From assembly GCA_025786725.1 (NCBI GenBank), contig JAHLTZ010000011.1, positions 310,001 through 374,000 of the forward strand: a DNA stretch of 64,000 nucleotides, in the 5' to 3' direction. Shown piece by piece: positions 58,666-64,000 of this stretch. Every line of letters starts with the position of its first letter. Position 1 is the stretch's first letter. This DNA is from Syncephalis fuscata (taxonomy: Eukaryota; Zoopagomycota; Zoopagomycetes; Zoopagales; Piptocephalidaceae). The position numbers were made by a program, and so were the translations under genes. Under the pieces are notes generated by a model, which worked only from the letters and a program-made list of their open reading frames with translations, did no database searches and had not been told where the DNA came from.

Positions 58666-61516
58666 TCATCGTAGTGCGGCTGCATCAATAGGCGTAACAT
58701 CACATATGTCCCAAACGCGACACGACATTAGTGTACCTAAACAGACGTGCCATCGCTTTAAAAGTATTATATTAGTGACCTCGGATCCAGATGTGACCGG
58801 TAAAAGAACAGCCAACCCCACAGGCGTAATTCGATCGACCTTTTGCATTTTAAGTATACGTTGCGTCACCTGCATCACTCGTCCGAGTAAATGGAATCGA
58901 GCAGTGTCGATTTGTAAAAGCATACGGATGGTATTAATTTCCGATGCAGTCGGCTTCCAATCACCCTCGACGCGTACGGCTGATGGCATAAGATGGAGTA
59001 AAGCATCACGGATAGGATCGGTAATTAAGCCATAAGGGAACTGTTGGCATACATATTTTAAATGAGCGGCCACAAGACGTGGGTCAATCATTAGCCTAAT
59101 TGTTGTATCCAATGTTTTGTCTTCGTTCGACATTTGCGATTTGTCTTTTCCTTCTTCTGTAATATTACTGCTATCGGGCGTATTTTCCCTAGTTTTTGTT
59201 AGTTCACTTGCCATCGTTTCGCTGCTTTTATTGTTTTGATAACGAAGCAGAATGATTTGTGCTCGATAATTAACCAATCCCATAGCGTTAATCTTGCGTA
59301 GCTCTGTACGATCGGGACTTTCTCGTAGCCAATGACTGGCAATTGCTATATCTATTACATATTTAACATCATCATTACACTATTCGTTATTAACTCTACT
59401 AACCAGATGGCTCCATATCATCGTCTAATAAAAAGTTTACACAAATGTCTAATTCGTTCTCTATTTGAACGTTGGGTACTAAACGAATTTGTGGTAATTC
59501 GTATACAAGTCTTGCCATAAGATTGGCTGATAAAAATGCCAAATTACTTTCACTAAAAAATGTTAATAACAATGTGCAATCTACACAGAATGTATTACCG
59601 TTGAAGTGTGTGCATAATTTGTTGAAGTATTCGGATACGAGTACAGCTATTGTCTTCTGCCCTCAATTTTTGCTCTGATTCCAATTCTTGTAATGCAGGA
59701 TCTTCGTCGGTCGATACAGACTTTGCAACCGAAAGGTCATGTGATGAACGAGTTGGCGAATGCACTGGGCCAAATCCATACGCAGGCATGGTTCCATGGC
59801 AGCTCTGTCATTAACTATTCTTTTAATGTCTTGTAAATGTTTTGGTGCAGGAGCAGCGTTTAATGAGTTAAGCAGTAGACTAGCACTGGACGAACTTGCC
59901 ATGGGAAGTCTTGCTAAAGGATAAGCAGGTGGTACTATGTCCAGTGACTGTTTAAATTGTAATTGATGAGAACGATCACCAAGAACCGTGGATGTAATGG
60001 ATGGCGCAGTGGAGGAAGAGCACAGCGATATTGACGGAAATGCTGGCTTTGACTCGGATACAGGAGTAGCAACAGATGATGATGACGACGAATCAAACGA
60101 CTCTGGAGAAATGGAACTATTAAGGTTTTTTGAATAGTAGGTATTGGTACGCTAGTGCGACGATTTGACGTTTTTATATTTGGTTTAGATCGCATTACAT
60201 CCATACTATTGTTGCAATGATTATTGTCATTATGACGTCTTAGACTAATTAAATGAGAGTGAAAGGTGCTTCTTGTTACTGCATTATCGCTATTGCTTGA
60301 CAGCAAAGAATTGCCATAAATATCCTGAGTATGCATTGTTGACCATGGCCTATTTTCCATGGCACATGCCAACGTGTAGGCATTGTTATCTAATAGATCG
60401 CACATTGAGGGTAATGCTGCTATAATACGCAAATGTTCCAGCATTGCAGTGTTATACTAGAAAAATGGATTATAATTAATTAATTATTGCATATTAAACA
60501 AATGTTTACTTACTAAATTAAGTTCAGTAATTACAAAACCGTAAATAACGCAAAACTGCTGAAGTAGCCAGTCACATTCGTAGGTTTTAAGATACTTGGT
60601 GATTTAGCCATTGTTCTTAGGTAGTCCCATGCTACACCAGTCACCTGCTGGACGTATTGCATGGGCAGTAATTGTTTTTTGTTTGATCTAGCTCCCTACA
60701 TGGAATTATATGCATTAAAATATTTGTTTAACAATAAACGATATGCGAGTATTTCTTACATAGTCAAGACTAAGTTGGCTGCTTTTTTTACGGGCAGACC
60801 GATAATGTACATCTACACCAATCCATTTCATGTTGGTCGCCATACACAATGCATTGCGAGCCGTATCCGTTTTAAACAACTGCGCAACCAGCTGAAGTAA
60901 ATAAAATGACACTATAACATCATCAGCTGCGTATAATAGTTTATTAACAACTTACCGTACTCATAGTAATGTTTTGTGCGTGTGTCGTGTAGTTCATTTG
61001 TCAAGTCAAGGCTTAAAAACTGTAGTTGCTCCTTAATGAATACGACATTCAGGGGTAGCTGTAATTCCTATAATGATAAATAAATGTATCATAAATAATA
61101 TGATCTAATGATGGTTATTTGCATACTTTTATTTCACCACGCTGTTGATTACTTAAGCCACCATTATTGATCCAAGTACGAACAGCTTGCTGCATTTTTG
61201 CTGTGCGGTTAGCCACTAATAAAGCCATGCGCGTACTACGCTCTTTTAATAGCTGCAAAGCAAATCTTGGGCTATGAGTTGGGTTGGTTTTTAAAAAATT
61301 GTCTCCTGTGTTATGTATGGTATTTGCACGCTGGCGTACGCGTGCCTGAATTCCATTAGATTCCATTGAGACTTTTGCTGGTGCATCATAAGTAGGCAGA
61401 GATGGAAGCATGGCCTGGCCTGGCTTTTGGGCAGATGACTGTCTGTTTTTGGAAGCAGAGCTCATTGATCCAGTAGATAAGTATATATCTGAAATCACAA
61501 ATGGCTGAGCCGTCAT
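58666..61516 (-). CDS. RhoGAP-like multi-exon protein
   Basis: Starts at ATG 61516 (MTAQPFVISD). Exons encode a Ser/Gln-rich N-terminus, a helical part (FALQLLKERSTRMALLVANR), LVAQLFKTDTARNALCMATN at about 60840-60900, and CDWLLQQFCVIYGFVITELN at about 60520-60570. A disordered stretch follows (59950-60440). The C-terminal part (58666-59330) reads WLRESPDRTELRKINAM, LKYVCQQFPYGLITDPIRDA, and then FHLLGRVMQVTQRI with VDRITPVGLAVLLP. These resemble the GIFR-x-SG, LPEPL and NKMT-x-NLAV blocks of a RhoGAP domain. The assignment is by motif order only. At least one frame change near 60890 has to be bridged. It ends at 58666. Confidence 0.45.
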
Positions 61517-63069
61517 CAAATATATATTTAGAACGTAGCAGCGTTAAAATAAAACAAGTAAAAATGCTAAATAGTCTGGCTGCTGTCTACTAATAAAATA
61601 AAATAATTGAAAGGATTGGTAGGCAGATAATAAATTAAATAAGTGTACGACAAAAATAAATACAGTGTATTAAATTAATCTTTTGTGATAACGAGCAACA
61701 AGGGACTATGAAGTAAACGCGATATGGCAAGATAATAGCCTAACCATTGTTTGGCAATCACTGTAAACGGATACATTTCTTTGTTGACAATTATACATGC
61801 CTACTGAGTGGTGTTGATAAGGTGTGTTACGTCCCTTGGTTGCTTGGCTTTAAATGCGGCTTGTATGGTAAATGTATCCTAGCGACATCCTATGTAAGCA
61901 TAAACATTGTACCAAAATACTGGTTCGATTATGTACTTTAACGCAAACTTATTTATAAATTGGTAGATTGTTGGTAGCAAAAAAACGAAAGTTTTAGTAA
62001 AAAAACACGTTTAATTATCCTGCAATTCATTTTTATTATATAAAATAAAATTGTTACAGGGCCAGTGATTGTTATTAAATAATACACGTTGTATCCATGG
62101 CCAAAAGAAACAACATTGCTTGTATAAAAATAGAATTTAAAAAGATAAACAAATCCAGCATAGTAGTTTCATAACAGCCAGTGCTATGACTGCTAGAAAT
62201 AGTAAACGTATTCCGATGTGCCACGCCATGACATTATTGTGTTGTTTTCCGTTAATATATATGGAATAAAAACGATCTACAAACTTGCAAATATTTTTTT
62301 ACTAAATTTTATTTTATTTTATAAATTGACGTGAAACAACGGTGTACTTGTAGCATAGGTCAGTTGCCTATTCCATCTAACTTTTGATACTGAGCTTACA
62401 CACTGAGTGACAACACATTAACATTCCGTTTTAAATAAATTATTAGCTGAATTACTTATATACATTAACTAATAACTACCAATGTTTACTATGTTATAGG
62501 GTGTTCTTGTATATAAATAGTAAAATTATTTGACACTGTTTATATTTATAGACAATTCATATGGCTCTATTAGATACTTTAATATAGTACTAGTAAGATA
62601 TTGTAACAAAAAGGCGTAGACCTTACACTACGCCCATTTTCTTCTCCTTGATCTGACAGATCTTATTCCTTAATGCCTTAACATCCAAGGTTCTTCCTAC
62701 GTCTTATCTCTTTTATTTTATTTTCTTCTCGTTTTCTTTTTTCTAAATATCAGACCTATGTGGCAGGCTAATATTTTAGATCATGCATCTATAAAAGAGC
62801 GCATATTATTGTTCACCTAATAAACATATGATATGTTGGTGTTATTTAATATTATAATACAACTTTATAGAAAAACGGTTTATTAACCATTGAATGTGAT
62901 TTAGCGGTCAAATGACAATGTGAATTAGCATCATTATATCTAGCAGCTGTGATCGCATAATAATAACAAATTAATACACAGCCATTGTGGCTAAAGCAGT
63001 GAATCTATCTATTTATTTTTTACTTATGGCCCTGTTTATCCACATTCGGTTTATACAACGGAGCATCTA
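61517..63069. other. Intergenic with a repeat end at ~62870-62950
   Basis: AT-rich. 62870-62950 (GAATGTGATTTAGCGGTCAA) matches an end of the dispersed element. The 64-codon frame at 61747 has several Cys residues but no supporting signal, and I do not call it. Confidence 0.4.
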
Positions 63070-63854
63070 ATGAGTATGCTCTAAGTGCAGGTAGCCGCTC
63101 CATCTTTGTTACGGTAGGCTCAACGGGCTTTGACGCGTTAGTGCGTACCGTCACGTCGGCGCCATTCCTGCACGCTGCAGTACGCGCTGGTTACCAACGG
63201 CTTACTGTACAGTATGGCCGCAGTAAACCAACATTCACAACAGCACTGTCTAGTAATAGTTCAAACAACGCGCTACACTATCATTACAACCCAGTTACTG
63301 ATGAAACACTAATCCAATGGGTAGAAAAAGAATATGATAGCAGTAATAAAACAGAGTATGAGTTGACAATTGTCATCTCAGATACGACTATCGACCATCT
63401 CTGGCTGGCGATTTACGAATGGCCGATCTAGTGATCAGCCATGCTGGTTAGTTCATGATGAATATTGCCATAGCAGCAGTGATGTTAGTTATTGAAAATA
63501 TGATTAACTGGATAACTAGGTTCAGGGTCTATTTTGGAAACATTACGCTGGAATAAGCCCCTTATTGTCGTAGCCAACACCGACTTGATGGATAATCATC
63601 AGGCGGAACTGGCAGTTGCTCTTCATAAAGAGGATTATTTGGTTGCAGCAGAATGCGAGTAAGTACTGCTGTGCATGGTTGTGTATTTTTGCCACACGTA
63701 TACTTGGTCTTACTCTATCTATAGTGAATTAATTACCGCACTAAATGAGCAACGACACATGGGACTTGTGCCATTTCCGGCCCAGGCTCCTGAGCGATTT
63801 AGCTCTATTCTTGAAGGTGTTATTCAGTTCCCTGAATCTAAAAAACAGCAATAA
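63070..63854 (+). CDS. ALG13: Alg13, UDP-GlcNAc transferase catalytic subunit
   Basis: Exon 1 carries [20 protein letters not shown] and the [19 protein letters not shown] block (exon end 63446, donor GTTAGT). Exon 2 (63520-63658) has [20 protein letters not shown] and [12 protein letters not shown], the sugar-nucleotide-binding signature. Exon 3 (63725-63854) ends ESKKQQ. With Alg14 it adds the second GlcNAc of the dolichol-linked oligosaccharide on the ER surface. A one-base shift is needed near 63360-63390. The start is unresolved: the ATG at 63070 works only if a 17-nt GTATG...CAG segment is removed or a base is missing. Confidence 0.8.
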
Positions 63855-64000
63855 AGCTAAATGTGTATAACATGTTTAAATTTGAATTAATAAATAGCAG
63901 AATTTAAAACGCGCTTGCATGTTGTATCGTTGTTTTGAATAATTAAAATTAAAATGCTTGAATTATTATTCAAACATATGCTCAATTTTAATATATTGCA

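Overview
The window is AT-rich eukaryotic nuclear DNA. Its genes carry many short spliceosomal introns (about 50-80 nt, GTAAGT/GTATGT donors, TAG acceptors). The conserved gene set (Ssz1, Mdm35, Nuf2, Smc6, Ltv1, Nup54/57, Dcs1/DCPS, Alg13, a KDM3-type JmjC protein, a cyclophilin-RRM protein) together with a GPI-type Ser/Thr-rich wall protein points to a fungus. An early-diverging (zygomycete or chytrid grade) lineage is my inference.

Layout. 0-8 kb: LTV1 (cut by the window start), SMC6 and mitochondrial ribosomal protein uL16m, all on the minus strand. 8-16.5 kb: accessory, very AT-rich; it contains the most unusual locus (10.74-13.85 kb, minus). 16.5-19.3 kb: MDM35 (+) converging on SSZ1 (-). 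19.7-26.1 kb: accessory; an unknown secreted-protein gene, then two identical 700-bp inverted arms carrying TnpB/Fanzor-like relics on either side of a decayed subtilase. 27.5-43 kb: a dense housekeeping block (7-TM orphan, HYPK-like, AT-hook protein, cyclophilin-RRM, NUF2, JmjC, F-box, uridine phosphorylase). 43.5 kb: wall protein. 46.4-49.8 kb: a large intronless unknown and a TMEM42-type transporter-like gene. 50-54 kb: accessory, with a decayed inverted relative of the 11-kb locus. 54-64 kb: NUP54, DCPS, a RhoGAP-like gene and ALG13.

Main discovery. On the minus strand a secreted-protein gene starts with an ordinary 94-nt exon (signal peptide plus an Arg-Arg site) and then runs through 33 consecutive microexons. 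Thirty-two are exactly 3 nt and one is 6 nt. They are separated by about 33 introns of 76-82 nt that are near-copies of one another. What looks like an 81-bp minisatellite is therefore an array of [intron + one codon-sized slot]. Exon 1 ends in phase 1, so nearly every codon of the mature region is interrupted by an intron. Read in that frame the slots give 34 codons without a stop and a six-cysteine framework C-x2-C-x3-C-x10-C-x3-C-x4-C. A downstream exon shows protein-level conservation with the second, decayed copy at 52-53 kb. I know of no described gene with such an array; schistosome micro-exon genes are the nearest comparison I can name.

Caveat. Several conserved genes (SSZ1, JmjC, F-box, NUP54, DCPS, RhoGAP-like, ALG13, and the end of the microexon gene) need one extra base to stay in frame, some at A-runs. 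This looks like single-base deletions in a long-read draft assembly, so isolated frameshifts should not be taken as pseudogenes.
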